Shown: positions 23,158 through 34,712 of the stretch, one piece after another | Position numbering within the stretch: position 1 is the first letter of the stretch | Layout: each line of letters opens with the position of its first letter | NCBI RefSeq assembly: GCF_000346465.2 | Contig: NC_034011.1 | Coordinates: forward strand, 19,385,928-19,449,927 | DNA from: Prunus persica | Taxonomy: Eukaryota; Streptophyta; Magnoliopsida; Rosales; Rosaceae | Length of the DNA: 64,000 nt | Reading direction: 5' to 3' | Made by a program: the position numbers and the translations under genes | Notes under the pieces: generated by a model | The model's input: the letters and a program-made list of their open reading frames with translations, nothing else | The model's database searches: none | What the model was told of the DNA's origin: nothing

Positions 23158-23360
23158 CAGGTTGGACAACCCGGGTCAAGAAGGAATCACAAGTTCATTC
23201 CTACTGGGAATCCAACTCCAACAACAGTCAGAAGCCTACACCAATTGGGAATCCGATCTGCGAAGGAGTCCAACTCACATAATAAAGCCCAAACATAGTT
23301 GGAGAGCCCGAAAAAATAATAATTTCATCTCCTACATGCCACACAAGCCCCATGCAGAAG

Positions 23361-23371
23361 CTGGGGGCATT
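23361..23371 (+). other. Gypsy polypurine tract
   Basis: The purine-rich ctgggggcatt directly before the 3' LTR is the expected primer site for plus-strand DNA synthesis. Confidence 0.6.
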
Positions 23372-24017
23372 TGTGGGAGCATATATTTTCGTCTCCAATC
23401 AGGGCACGCTACGTGGAAAAGAAGATTATCTCTTAAATTAATTAATTAAACCAGTTTATCTGGCTAATTCATTAATTGGAATAAATATCTTAATTAATAT
23501 GATATTATCTTTATTTAAAGAGATAATATCATTAATTAAGATATTATCCTAATAAATAGAAGATAATATCATTTAATTCAGATATTATCTTCTTAAGAGA
23601 TAATATATTTAATTCGGATATTATCAAAGCCGACTCGATCCCTACGAAACCCTGGCCCCGAGGCTCCTATAAATAGACGACCTCATTCATCATTCAAGGG
23701 ACTTCAGAAAACCTACTCCTTATACCCGAGAAAAATACCCGAAGCTCTCTCTCCCTCTCCACTCTCCATACTTTCTCCACAAGGCTCCGGCCACCTGGTT
23801 TACACCATACATATAACTCCGTACCGTTTGCTTAGCTATTGTTTTCCTACAAACACTCGAACTAACTTAGGTATCGGAGGGCCTTTGGCCAACACCCCCC
23901 GGGTGTGGTCTATTTATTCCAGTCTTTTTTACAGGAATCGAGGAAGAGAGAGAAGGAATATCGAAGGTTGAAGAATCTAGAAGCGAATATTCTCCCGTGA
24001 GATTATTTGCACAAACA
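23372..24017 (+). repeat. Gypsy 3' LTR
   Basis: The same 646-bp length as the 5' LTR, with 29 substitutions by my count. It is followed by the CATAC target duplication. Confidence 0.94.
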
Positions 24018-24040
24018 CATACCACATTGCCTAAGTTACA

Positions 24041-24468
24041 TTACACAACACTGCCATACCAAATCATAAACACAAAGGCCCAAGAAATAAACACAGTAAT
24101 CCACAACTTCTTCTCTCTTGCTCTCGCATGCCCAATCTGATCTTCAAATTCTCTCTTTGTCCTCAACAGCCAAGCCATCAGAGCTCTCTCACGGGGAGGC
24201 ATTTCAATATCAACCCATACAAAAAACCCACAACATTTTTCCCCCTCTGCATTCAAACAACAATTCCATCACATTCTCACAATTTTTTTCTTCTTCAAAT
24301 TTTCGATAAAATGGCAAATATAAAACCTACCTCTGACTTTGGACACACAAAGAACCTCCGAAGTGGGTTGGACTCTGTCCAAGAAGTCTACAGCCGAGCA
24401 AGCCTCCCACAATAGCAATCAGGAGCAGCAAGGGCCACCTCTTCTCCTCGTGGAGGTTCTTTCCTCAT
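24041..24468 (-). pseudogene. GRF-type zinc-finger gene carried by the MULE
   Basis: Two exons on the minus strand (24468-24331 and 24244-24041, intron GT-AG) join in frame to about 114 codons. The sequence follows the GRF zinc-finger pattern: CYCG, then TSWTESNPLRRFFVCP, then CCGFFVWVD, followed by a charged helix and a hydrophobic C-terminal segment (WITVFISWAFVFMIWYG) that could span a membrane. An in-frame TAG at 24390-24388 sits inside the finger, so the copy is probably dead. It lies 140 bp inside the right inverted repeat of the MULE, opposite to the transposase. GRF fingers bind nucleic acid in other proteins; the role here is unknown. Confidence 0.75.
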
Positions 24469-24608
24469 CTTCACACCCTTTAATCGAACAAAGTTGGAGA
24501 GATTTTTGTCTAGAGAACCTTAAATCCTTCAAATGGTGCTAAGTACTTGCTCTGAGTTTAGAAACCCTATTATCGAAGAAGAAGACTGAGGATTCTCATC
24601 ATCAGCAG

Positions 24609-24871
24609 CTTAAATTAGGATTTTCAACACCTTATGGGGTCTAATATGCCACGTAGGCAGCTGACTAAGGTCAGCAATTGGCCCACGTGGATGCTATTAC
24701 CATAATGCCCCTAACACGTCAACCTTTTTGACAGTATTTTGGATGGTGTTAACGGTGAGGGGGGAAGTGGAACACAAAACTATGGTCAATGAGGTAAAGT
24801 GGGTCATTTTAACTTTGGGGGGTAAAGTGAGATTTGATCGAAATTTCAGGAGGTGCTACAGTAAATAAGGC
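24609..24871 (-). repeat. MULE right terminal inverted repeat
   Basis: Inverted partner of 7665-7930, ending agtaaataaggc, followed by the 9-bp duplication TTGTAATTA at 24872-24880. Confidence 0.92.
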
Positions 24872-24880
24872 TTGTAATTA

Positions 24881-25021
24881 TGACATTTTGATGCACCCAC
24901 TTGGATTGGTGATCTCTCGTTTGAGTGTAACCGAAGCCAAGGACGCCTCCACATTGATTTTTTTTTCGGACAGAAGCTCCCACATTGATACTTAAAAGAA
25001 AACCCATAAAGAAGCTTTGGT
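24881..25021. other. Original flank between the MULE and the copia element
   Basis: A remnant of non-mobile DNA that continues at 29973 once the copia element is removed. It is similar to 5565-5640. Confidence 0.5.
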
Positions 25022-25026
25022 TATAG

Positions 25027-25416
25027 TGTTGGTGTATAGGTGTAGCTGCTGTGATGGAATTAGAATATGAAGGTTCTATTCTTGTTAGGAAGGCTGCCTT
25101 GGATCATAGTCCAAGTGTACAGCAGAGAATGTAATAGCATTTTGCCACCTGTCATTATCTTATAGGGTAATGATTGAATGGCTAGATTTAGTGATGTAAT
25201 AGGGAATATCTCCTCCCTAACGGTTTTTGTCAGTGTCATGATATATACATGTTTTGGTGCTGGGCTGATACAGCTAGCATTCTTCTAAAAGCTCTCTCTC
25301 TCTCACACACAGAAATCTGACCTCTCTTTACTCAAAAGCTCTCTGCATTTTCATTGAGATTTATTACATGTTTTGATTGAATCTATATGCATGATAATGT
25401 TCTGAATATGCTAACA
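25027..25416 (+). repeat. Copia 5' LTR
   Basis: 390 bp, TG...CA ends, ending gaatatgctaaca. It contains gatatataca (about 25240), a TATA-like sequence. Confidence 0.95.
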
Positions 25417-25432
25417 TGGCCTCAGAGCCAGG
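25417..25432 (+). other. Copia primer-binding site
   Basis: TGGCCTCAGAGCCAGG begins immediately after the 5' LTR. It resembles the tggtatcagagc primer site, complementary to initiator methionine tRNA, of many plant copia elements, with two changes. Confidence 0.65.
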
Positions 25433-25516
25433 TTTGATCTTGTAATACTGGGAGTTTCTCTGTGCTAAGCTATTGAAGCTGCAGCTGAGCTTGAGTTCTG
25501 CAGATCTAAGTCTAAC

Positions 25517-28500
25517 ATGGCTGGATCAAGTGGTGGTGAGTTGAGAGCACCAATTTTCAATGGTGAGAACTACGATTTCTGGAGCATTAGGATGAAGACC
25601 ATCTTCAAATCTCATGGACTGTGGGATTTTGTGATCAAAGGACTTGATGGTATGGATCTGAAAAAGTCAGATGAATCTGGTGATCAGAAAAAGGAGACAG
25701 AAGAATCAAGTGGGAAAGGCATGGTTGCTGAGGTACTCATGAAGGATGCCAAGGCCCTTGGATTGATTCAAGGAGCAGTTTCAGAGGAGATATTCCCACG
25801 AATATCTCATGAAGAGACATCAAAAGGTGCCTGGAGTATTCTGCAGCAAGAATTCCATGGAGATAAGCAGGTAAGGAGTGTTAAATTGCAAGGCCTTAGA
25901 AGGGAATTTGAATATACAAGAATGAAGGATGATGAATCCTTAACTGTCTATGTTACTAAACTATTTGATTTAATTAATCAAATGAGAAGTTATGGGGAGG
26001 AATTGCCTAGGGAGAGAATTGTTCAAAAACTGCTTATTAGTCTGCCATCTACCTATGACTCTATATGTTCAGTTATTGAACATTCTAGAGATCTGAATGA
26101 GATTGAGGTGCAGGAGGTTGTTGCCTCACTAAAGAGCTTTGAGTTGCGTTTAGATAGGCATTCTGAAAACAGAACAGAGAAGGCATTTGCTAGCCTTAGT
26201 GTAGATGCCAAACAGACTAAGAATGGAGAACAGAACAGCAAGCAGAATAAGAATTGGAAATCCAAAGGCAAGAAGTGGGATAACAAGGCAAGTGAAGGCA
26301 CTAAAACTCCCTGCAAACACTGTGGTAAGCTACATTTTGGTGAATGTCGATTCAAGGGCAAGCCAAAGTGTTATAACTGTGATAAACTTGGTCACATTGC
26401 AAAAGACTGCTACAGCAAGAAAACACCACAGCAGATCAACTATGCTACTCAAGTGGAAGCTGCACCAACAATGTTCTATGCTAGCAATGTAAGTGGTGCT
26501 GATGTAACAAGGGATGAAGAGATCTGGTATTTGGACAGTGGGTGTAGCAATCACATGACAGGAAAAGAGGATTTGTTGGTGGATATTGACAGAAAAGTGA
26601 CTGCCAAGGTTGAAATGGGAACTGGACAGCTTGTAGAAGTAACTGGAAAAGGCACTATTGTGGTTGAAACCAAAGCAGGCAAGAGACATATCAAAGAAAT
26701 AATGCTTGTACCTGGACTGAAAGAGAACTTACTCAGTGTAGGACAGATGATAGAACATGGCTATTATTTGGTATTTGGTGATCACAAGGTGGAAATCTAC
26801 AATGACAGCTCTCATACAAATCTGGTGGCAAAGGTTCAGATGAAAGGAAACAGAAGCTTTCCTTTGAAGTTGCAAGCTGAAATGCACTTTGCTTATAGAG
26901 CAAGTGTAGACCATTCCACTGATCTCTGGCATAGAAGGTTTGGACATCTCAATATGACTAGTCTAAAACTATTGAAAGAGCAAGATATGGTAGTAGGGCT
27001 GCCAGAAATTAAAGAAGATAGACAGGTATGTGAGGGGTGTGTTCTAGGCAAGCAAAGTAGAGAAGCATTCCCAAGAGAAGCTATTTCTAGAGCATCAACC
27101 CCACTAGAACTTATTCACAGTGACATCTGTGGTCCTATGCAGACAGTTACCAAAGCTGGAAATAGGTTCTTTCTCACTTTCATTGATGATTGCACAAGGA
27201 TGTGTTGGGTCTATTTCTTAAGGCACAAGTCAGAAGCTCTTTGTGTGTTTAAGAAGTTCAAAGCCACTGTGGAATTGCAAAGTGGCTACAAACTAAAACA
27301 ATTGAGAAGTGACAGAGGAGGAGAGTACACTTCAGTGGAGTTTGAGAGGTTCTGTGACAATGCAGGCATTGAAAGGCAGCTCACAACCCCATACACACCA
27401 CAGCAAAATGGTGTGGCCGAGAGGAAGAATAGAACTATAGTAGAAATGGCCAAATGTTTGATGTTGGAAAAGAAAATTCCACTTGATTTCTGGGCAGAGG
27501 CAGTCAACACATCTGTGTACATTTTGAATAGATGTCCAACTAAAGCCTTAAGCAAAAAGACACCATTTGAGGCTTATGGAGGGAGGAAACCAGGAATTAA
27601 GCATCTGAAGGTATTTGGTTCATTGTGTTATGCTCATGTACCAAAACAGCAAAGACAGAAGCTAGATTTGGCAAGCAAAAGGTGTATTTTCTTGGGGTAT
27701 GGCAGCTGTGAAAAGGGATACAGGCTCTACAATATTGAAACTGAAAAGGTTATCATTTCAAGAGATGTGATATTTAGTGAGAATGAGTGTTGGGATTGGA
27801 ATACAAAGAAGGAGACTAGTGTGAACATTCAGCTCACTGAAATTAGAGAAGAAGAACAAGGAGCAGAAGGGAGTTCTTATGAATTTGAAGAACAATTGGA
27901 AGTGAATGAGATGCCTAGCTTAAACACTGAAATCAGTGACCAAGAAAGGGAAGCAGGATCACAGGATGTTGATCACACTCCTCTCAAGTACAAGAGCATT
28001 GCAGAAATTTATGAAAAATGCAACATGTGCATTATAGAACCAGAAAGTTTTGAAGAGGCAGCAAAGGATGACTCTTGGAAGAAAGCAATGGAAGCTGAAA
28101 TCACCATGATTGAGAAGAACAATACATGGGAGCTTGTGAATAGACCATTTGATAAACCAATCATTGGAGTCAAATGGATCTATAAGACTAAACTGAACCT
28201 AGATGGATCTGTGCAAAAGAATAAGGCTCGGCTGGTGGCAAAAGGATATTCTCAAAAGCCTGGAATTGACTTCAATGAGACCTTTGCACCAGTGGCTCGA
28301 CTTGATACTGTGAGAACCTTGGTGGCTGTTGCTGCACAGAGAAACTGGAATCTGTTTCAACTAGATGTAAAGTCTGCATTTCTTAATGGAGTGCTAAATG
28401 AAGAAGTTTATGTAGATCAACCATCTGGTTTTGTGATGCAAGGAAGTGAAGATAAAGTGTATAAGCTGAAAAGGGCTCTATATGGTTTGAAACAAGCTCC

Positions 28501-29590
28501 AAGAGCTTGGTATGATGAGATAAATTCCTATTTCATCAAGACTGGTTTTTATAGAAGTCCAAGTGAAGCTACTTTGTACACAAAGATGTCTACAAGTGGT
28601 ATTCTCATTGTGTCTCTATATGTAGATGATATTATCTACACAGGAAGCTCAAAAGAAATGATGGCTGCATTCAAGGATGATATGATGAGACAATATGAGA
28701 TGACTGACCTAGGACTACTTCATCATTTCCTTGGTCTTGGGGTCCTACAAACTGATTCTTGCATCTTTCTTCACCAGAAGAAGTATGCAAAGACTTTACT
28801 TGACAAATTTGGACTTAAGGATTGCAAGTCTGTTGCAACACCTTTGGCAGTGAATGAAAAGTTGTCAAAAGTGGATGGAAGTGAACTAGCAGATGAGACA
28901 TTGTATAGGCAAATGGTGGGAAGCTTGCTATATCTGACTGCAACCAGACCAGATATCATGTTTGCAGCAAGCCTCTTGGCTAGATTCATGCATAATCCAA
29001 CCAAGAAGCACATGGGAACAGCAAAGAGAGTGCTGAGATATGTTCAAGGCACCATAAACTATGGAATTGCCTATGATAAGGGAAAAGGAGCAGTGTTAAT
29101 AGGCTATTGTGATAGTGATTGGAGTGGAAGTGAAGATGACATGAGGAGCACATCAGGCTATGCTTTCAACTTGGGGTCAGGTGCATTTTCTTGGGCTTCA
29201 ATCAAGCAAAGTAGTGTTGCTCTGTCAACAGCAGAGGCTGAGTACATGAGTGCAGCAGAAGCTACTGCACAAGCTATGTGGCTGAGGTTTGTGTTATCTG
29301 ATTTTGGAGAGGAACAGGTAGAACCAACTCAGTTGTTGTGTGACAACACTTCAGCTATTGCTATATCAAAGAATCCTGTTCATCATCACAAAACCAGACA
29401 CATCAACCGCAGGTTTCACTTCATAAGAGATGCTCTACAAAATGGTGAGATTGATTTGCTATATTGCAAAACAGAAGTGCAGCTTGCTGACATTTTCACC
29501 AAGCCATTAGCAAGAGACAGATTTGAGTATTTGAGGAAGGCTCTAGGTGTTATTTCAGCACAACACCTAGAAGGGAGTGTTGGTGTATAG
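25517..29590 (+). CDS. Copia Gag-Pol polyprotein, intact
   Basis: A single frame of 1357 residues. Domains in order: an N-terminal copia gag domain (UBN2-type, residues about 10-230), a CCHC knuckle (CYNCDKLGHIAKDC, about 285-298), a retropepsin with the DSG triad (WYLDSGCSNHMTG, about 337-349), a pre-integrase zinc region (LWHRRFGHL, about 470), an integrase core (Asp in SDICGPM, Asp in RSDRGGEY, Glu in NGVAERKNR), a reverse transcriptase (KARLVAKGYSQ, LDVKSAFLNG, and YVDD in SLYVDDIIY) and an RNase H (CDSDW, STAEAEY). No stop or frameshift is present. The last three residues and the stop lie inside the 3' LTR. The ATG follows the primer site by about 85 bp. Gag and Pol are in one frame, as usual for plant copia. 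Confidence 0.96.
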   Translation: MAGSSGGELRAPIFNGENYDFWSIRMKTIFKSHGLWDFVIKGLDGMDLKKSDESGDQKKETEESSGKGMVAEVLMKDAKALGLIQGAVSEEIFPRISHEETSKGAWSILQQEFHGDKQVRSVKLQGLRREFEYTRMKDDESLTVYVTKLFDLINQMRSYGEELPRERIVQKLLISLPSTYDSICSVIEHSRDLNEIEVQEVVASLKSFELRLDRHSENRTEKAFASLSVDAKQTKNGEQNSKQNKNWKSKGKKWDNKASEGTKTPCKHCGKLHFGECRFKGKPKCYNCDKLGHIAKDCYSKKTPQQINYATQVEAAPTMFYASNVSGADVTRDEEIWYLDSGCSNHMTGKEDLLVDIDRKVTAKVEMGTGQLVEVTGKGTIVVETKAGKRHIKEIMLVPGLKENLLSVGQMIEHGYYLVFGDHKVEIYNDSSHTNLVAKVQMKGNRSFPLKLQAEMHFAYRASVDHSTDLWHRRFGHLNMTSLKLLKEQDMVVGLPEIKEDRQVCEGCVLGKQSREAFPREAISRASTPLELIHSDICGPMQTVTKAGNRFFLTFIDDCTRMCWVYFLRHKSEALCVFKKFKATVELQSGYKLKQLRSDRGGEYTSVEFERFCDNAGIERQLTTPYTPQQNGVAERKNRTIVEMAKCLMLEKKIPLDFWAEAVNTSVYILNRCPTKALSKKTPFEAYGGRKPGIKHLKVFGSLCYAHVPKQQRQKLDLASKRCIFLGYGSCEKGYRLYNIETEKVIISRDVIFSENECWDWNTKKETSVNIQLTEIREEEQGAEGSSYEFEEQLEVNEMPSLNTEISDQEREAGSQDVDHTPLKYKSIAEIYEKCNMCIIEPESFEEAAKDDSWKKAMEAEITMIEKNNTWELVNRPFDKPIIGVKWIYKTKLNLDGSVQKNKARLVAKGYSQKPGIDFNETFAPVARLDTVRTLVAVAAQRNWNLFQLDVKSAFLNGVLNEEVYVDQPSGFVMQGSEDKVYKLKRALYGLKQAPRAWYDEINSYFIKTGFYRSPSEATLYTKMSTSGILIVSLYVDDIIYTGSSKEMMAAFKDDMMRQYEMTDLGLLHHFLGLGVLQTDSCIFLHQKKYAKTLLDKFGLKDCKSVATPLAVNEKLSKVDGSELADETLYRQMVGSLLYLTATRPDIMFAASLLARFMHNPTKKHMGTAKRVLRYVQGTINYGIAYDKGKGAVLIGYCDSDWSGSEDDMRSTSGYAFNLGSGAFSWASIKQSSVALSTAEAEYMSAAEATAQAMWLRFVLSDFGEEQVEPTQLLCDNTSAIAISKNPVHHHKTRHINRRFHFIRDALQNGEIDLLYCKTEVQLADIFTKPLARDRFEYLRKALGVISAQHLEGSVGV
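29569..29577 (+). other. Copia polypurine tract
   Basis: AGAAGGGAG directly precedes the 3' LTR. It is also coding, near the end of the polyprotein. Confidence 0.65.
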
Positions 29591-29967
29591 GTGTAGCTGC
29601 TGTGATGGAATTAGAATATGAAGGTTCTATTCTTGTTAGGAAGGCTGCCTTGGATCATAGTCCAAGTGTACAGCAGAGAATGTAATAGCATTTTGCCACC
29701 TGTCATTATCTTATAGGGTAATGATTGAATGGCTAGATTTAGTGATGTAATAGGGAATATCTCCTCCCTAACGGTTTTTGTCAGTGTCATGATATATACA
29801 TGTTTTGGTGCTGGGCTGATACAGCTAGCATTCTTCTAAAAGCTCTCTCTCTCTCACACACAGAAATCTGACCTCTCTTTACTCAAAAGCTCTCTGCATT
29901 TTCATTGAGATTTATTACATGTTTTGATTGAATCTATATGCATGATAATGTTCTGAATATGCTAACA
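29578..29967 (+). repeat. Copia 3' LTR
   Basis: 390 bp, apparently identical to the 5' LTR. It starts inside the last codons of the polyprotein and is followed by TATAG. Confidence 0.95.
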
Positions 29968-30413
29968 TATAGTACATGTTTTTCCCATTTGATCAAAGTC
30001 TTGTTTATCATTTTGACATGAGACATAAAAAAAGTTGCCACTTCTCTCCCCAGATACAAAATATGGATTTTTATAACCTGTAGAAAGTCACTTCATTAAT
30101 TTAATTCCTCCACTGTTGCCTGAAAGCCCTGCAGTAGTTCGCTGTTAAAACTTGACTCCCACAGATGGAATGGAGGACACAATCTTCATAATCAAAAGGT
30201 TTAGGAAAAGCATAAAACAAAGTACCAAGCTCATTATAGACTTGTAAAGCCACAATCTTCAAAACTGAAACACTCTGGATAACAGAAAAAGGATGTTCAT
30301 ACTCGAAAGAAACCAAAATTCAGTAAAACTTTCATCACCATTCCTAGGTTCAACTACTTTAGCTAATTAAAGTGCAAAGCTTTCAGATGAAAGGAAACCG
30401 CGAGGCAACAAAA
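29968..30413. other. RPL18A 3' flank
   Basis: No frame of interest. The part adjacent to the stop codon is the likely 3' untranslated region of minus-strand RPL18A. Part of it (29985-30110) is a diverged duplicate of about 5630-5725. Confidence 0.5.
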
Positions 30414-32035
<1,622 letters not shown>

Positions 32036-32124
32036 TTGGGATGTGGGAGAGGCCGCTGCTGACTGCTGGCTGCTGTGTCTCCAAAAACAGGTTCTCTTCC
32101 AATGCTCTAACAAGTGAAGGTTAA

Positions 32125-32193
32125 AAACCCTACTTCTTCTGCTTTCTGTATGGGCCCTCAAAAGTCCAACTAAAGCCCAAAAGTTTATGGGCC
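32125..32193 (-). promoter_or_regulatory. RPL18A promoter: telo-box and site II motifs
   Basis: AAACCCTA (telo-box) at 32125-32132 is followed by three site II sequences of the TGGGCY type: TGGGCC at 32151-32156, AAGCCCA at 32173-32179 and TGGGCC at 32188-32193. They lie 90-160 bp upstream of the start codon. This pairing is characteristic of plant ribosomal-protein promoters, where TCP-family and telo-box-binding factors coordinate expression with growth. Confidence 0.75.
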
Positions 32194-32199
32194 AAAATA

Positions 32200-32630
32200 A
32201 TACAACTCAAAAACAAATTTGGATTGTTTTTTTTTTTTAAGTTTTAAAGAAGTCCAAAATAAAAACGAAATAAGGGCGATAGATACAAATTCTGGAAGCT
32301 GCTGATAATTATATCATGGATTTGATTTCTTTTTCAATTTTCAGAAGGTGGTCTGGGCTAGATTTTGTTCAACTTATATGTCATTCAAGCAACAGCAACG
32401 GAGCACAGTGATTGGCCCATGAATAACTTTTTAAGGCTTCAAGCTGGTGGGCACCGTCCAATTTGATTCGGTTTAGAGCTAAACTGCGCGGTCCAATGTT
32501 ACAGGGAGGCTATAGTGAGAGGTTATAATAAGGGGATCCTTAATAGCTATTGAATCCTCACATTGTAACCCTTCAACATAGTCCCTTGTATAAACATCTT
32601 AATTTGAATTTGTTTGGTTTAGGCTTTAAA
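32200..32630. other. Spacer upstream of RPL18A
   Basis: AT-rich and without a supported coding region. Confidence 0.4.
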
Positions 32631-32639
32631 TATGTAACG

Positions 32640-32757
32640 TCAACAGAGTCTAATCCAGTGAAAAAGGGCATTGACTTGCAGACTTCGAACTCCCATGATA
32701 TATTGGTAATGTATGTGAGAGAAATCTTCTTCCTTATAATTTAGATTATCGTTTAAA
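32640..32757 (+). mobile_element. tRNA-derived SINE, family A, copy 1
   Basis: It starts with gtctaatccagtgaaaaagg (A-box region) and continues cattgacttgcagacttcga (B-box region). The end is tgagagaaatcttcttcctt then a tagattatcgttt tail. It matches copies at 34713 and 62049 (opposite strand) and the fragment at 56395. Confidence 0.65.
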
Positions 32758-32759
32758 AT

Positions 32760-33190
32760 AAAAATAAATAAATAACCATTTAATTTTGTGACCGGTATCC
32801 CTTCATAAGTTATCGTCCTAGTTCCCTTTCTTGACTTCTCATCGGATGGGGAAAAACTTTCCTACAAGAAACCCAACATGACCACGTGGGTCGTGACCAT
32901 AAGCACACAAGCTGGTCTAACTTGTGATTTTGTGCACACAAAAACCATGACTGCAGGTCAACACATTGAAATAGTTAGAAGAAATTAGAATGGTGAGGAT
33001 AAAAAAATTGTATTTCCATTCCGGTGGTCTTCCACTGAACCACGGGTCTCTCGGACGCAGATAGGTATTTGTCATGCTTGGCAAATTGCAATTAATAGTG
33101 AGAAAATTCAAGTCCTACCTATTATGAGAGAGAGACATGCGCACCTCCTACCATGTAATTACCTTTAACCAGATTCATTGGAAAGACTTG
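32760..33190. other. Spacer, no feature recognised
   Basis: No gene is supported. A short tRNA-like phrase near 33030-33060 (ttccactgaaccacgggtct) could not be folded into a full tRNA. Confidence 0.35.
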
Positions 33191-33195
33191 GGATT

Positions 33196-33666
33196 GATGG
33201 TCGTTTGATTTATGGCAAAGGAGATTTGGGGATGAGAATTTAATTGTTTTTTTATATTTGGTAAGTTTAGGCATGAGAAATCATTGTCTGGCCCATGAGA
33301 AAGTATGGGGGAAAGTCAAGTCATCTTCCTAACTTGGGTTTTGTTTTCCCTTATCATAGGAAAGTTTGGGAAAATGAACCAATATTAAATAAATATTTTT
33401 CATGATCATTTTGTCCCCATTAACAATTTAGAATTACAATATATCATTAAATGTGTTTTTTTTTATTTGATTTAATATGGGTATAATTAAAAATTTGTAC
33501 AAACTTTGTTTTCTATTCCTACTCAAAACAAACATGGAAAATGAAATAAAGTGATATCTCCCGGTTACGTTCCTAGCATTACCAAATATAGGAAAGGAAT
33601 CTTCATTTTCTCATCCCTTGGAAAATAATTTCCTCTCAAATTCATTCCGTGAACCAAACGGGGCCT
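33196..33666. mobile_element. Candidate MITE with imperfect inverted ends
   Basis: The left part (cgtttgatttatggc..., gggatgagaat, atatttggtaag) is matched in inverted order by the right part (its reverse complement reads cccgtttggttcacgg, gggatgagaaaatg, atatttggtaatgctagg). No coding capacity. No clear target duplication was found, so the superfamily is open. Confidence 0.5.
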
Positions 33667-33669
33667 GAA

Positions 33670-34315
33670 AGACATCTAAATCAGCTTATTTACTGGAGTT
33701 TATTGCTAGACATTGAAGTTTGTTCATCCATATTTATTACCCCTTGAAGGAGAAATATTTTACCTAATATAAAGACTCGTCGAACTTTGTAATCGCTTAA
33801 ATTCGAGATAATATCGGTGCAACTTACGGGAAGACAGTTACTTCTTGGAAAAACATAAAACCACGACTCGCATTAAATGGGGTGGATGAAAGAATGAGAA
33901 TAATTGAATTGGGAACAGATGAGTCTTGGTTTCAGTTATTCTGCAATAAGCCACCTTGCAAGGCAATATGTTGGAAATTTCTTTCTACAAAGCTGGCTCT
34001 TATGGTGAGAGCCAGCTATGGCCCCTCTAGATGTGGAATCTGGTCATTTCTTCCATCATGCAGAAGAAATTTCAAAGCATTAAAACTATGGTTGTCTCGA
34101 GATTTTATGCGGTTCATTTCTGTCAGAAATATAATTCATGACCACAACAAAACATATCCACTTTAAATGCTTGTCCCAAACTCCAAATTAACCATATACA
34201 TATATACATGCATTGTGTATAAATGTTTACATTACACAGAAACGAAATTACTCAAATCTATCCAAGTTAACCATAAACTGATATATGCAGCTTGTGAAGC
34301 AGAGTTGAGATATGA
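33670..34315. other. Spacer, no gene recognised
   Basis: The plus frame at 33882-34166 has no recognisable relatives and no supporting context. It is treated as chance. Confidence 0.35.
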
Positions 34316-34319
34316 GATA

Positions 34320-34657
34320 GAGCATCTCTAAGGGAGATGTCAAATATCAAACATCAAATTTAAATTTGATGGCTGATGTGGTAATTTGACATCTTACACA
34401 GCTTTACACCCCACCCGATATGTCAAATTAAATTATTATTTTATTACATTTTAGTGTGGATTTATTTTTAATTAAAAATAAAATATAATAAAATATTCAT
34501 TTGACATCTTTCTTTTGGGATGTCAAAAATAACATATCAGCCTCCAGCTTTCATTCCACATAAGCTTTAACACATCAGTTGGAGTGATGTGAGATGTTTT
34601 TTTTAGCCATTAAATATTTATGTGACACTTTTGACATATCGGTTGGAGATACTCTTA
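34320..34657. mobile_element. Candidate MITE (gagcatctc-type ends)
   Basis: The left end is gagcatctctaagggagatg, and the reverse complement of the right end is gagtatctccaaccgatatg. Both continue into tgtcaaa. Internal pieces (tttgacatc, gatgtcaaa) are also inverted. The flanks are ata and tta, so a 3-bp duplication is not exact. Similar to Tourist-like elements. Confidence 0.5.
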
Positions 34658-34712
34658 CAAAGCATCAGAATGACTATAATATTACTAGAACAAAAGTAAA
34701 GGCTAATGACCA

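Larger units (their letters stand above)
12372..24017 (+). mobile_element. Ty3/gypsy retrotransposon, Tat lineage
   Basis: The 646-bp LTRs (12372-13017 and 23372-24017) begin TGTG and end AACA. They are exactly 11,000 bp apart with no indels between them. An exact CATAC duplication flanks the element (12367-12371 and 24018-24022). Inside are gag, protease, reverse transcriptase, RNase H, a second RNase H, integrase, a tandem repeat array and a long antisense frame. The second RNase H and the antisense frame are features of the plant Tat lineage. I count 29 LTR mismatches, about 4.5%, implying an insertion of very roughly 2 My at commonly used plant rates. Many stops make it non-autonomous. 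It inserted into the MULE, so it is the younger of the two. Confidence 0.94.
7665..24871 (+). mobile_element. Mutator-like element (MULE), split by a gypsy element
   Basis: Long terminal inverted repeats (7665-7930 and 24609-24871, about 90% identical by eye) are flanked by an exact 9-bp target duplication TTGTAATTA (7656-7664 and 24872-24880), the hallmark of Mutator superfamily insertion. Inside are a decayed transposase on the plus strand (8442-11793) and a GRF zinc-finger reading frame on the minus strand (24041-24468). The 11.65-kb gypsy element at 12372-24017 sits between them. Without it and its duplicated 5 bp the MULE is about 5.56 kb. The transposase has several frameshifts and stops, so the element is not autonomous now. 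Confidence 0.93.
25027..29967 (+). mobile_element. Intact, very young Ty1/copia retrotransposon
   Basis: A complete 4941-bp element. The 390-bp LTRs (25027-25416 and 29578-29967) appear identical base for base. They begin TGTTGG, end AACA, and are flanked by an exact TATAG duplication (25022-25026 and 29968-29972). A primer-binding site, one uninterrupted 1357-residue polyprotein and a polypurine tract are all present. With identical LTRs and an open frame it should be among the most recent insertions in the genome and may still be able to move. It lies downstream of RPL18A and touches no gene. Confidence 0.96.

Noticed and set aside
25295..25312. CT/CA microsatellite in the copia LTR as a separate repeat
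   Set aside because: It is part of both LTRs and explained by the element.
33030..33065. tRNA-like phrase with 'ttccactgaaccacgggtct'
   Set aside because: No acceptor stem or full cloverleaf could be traced around it.
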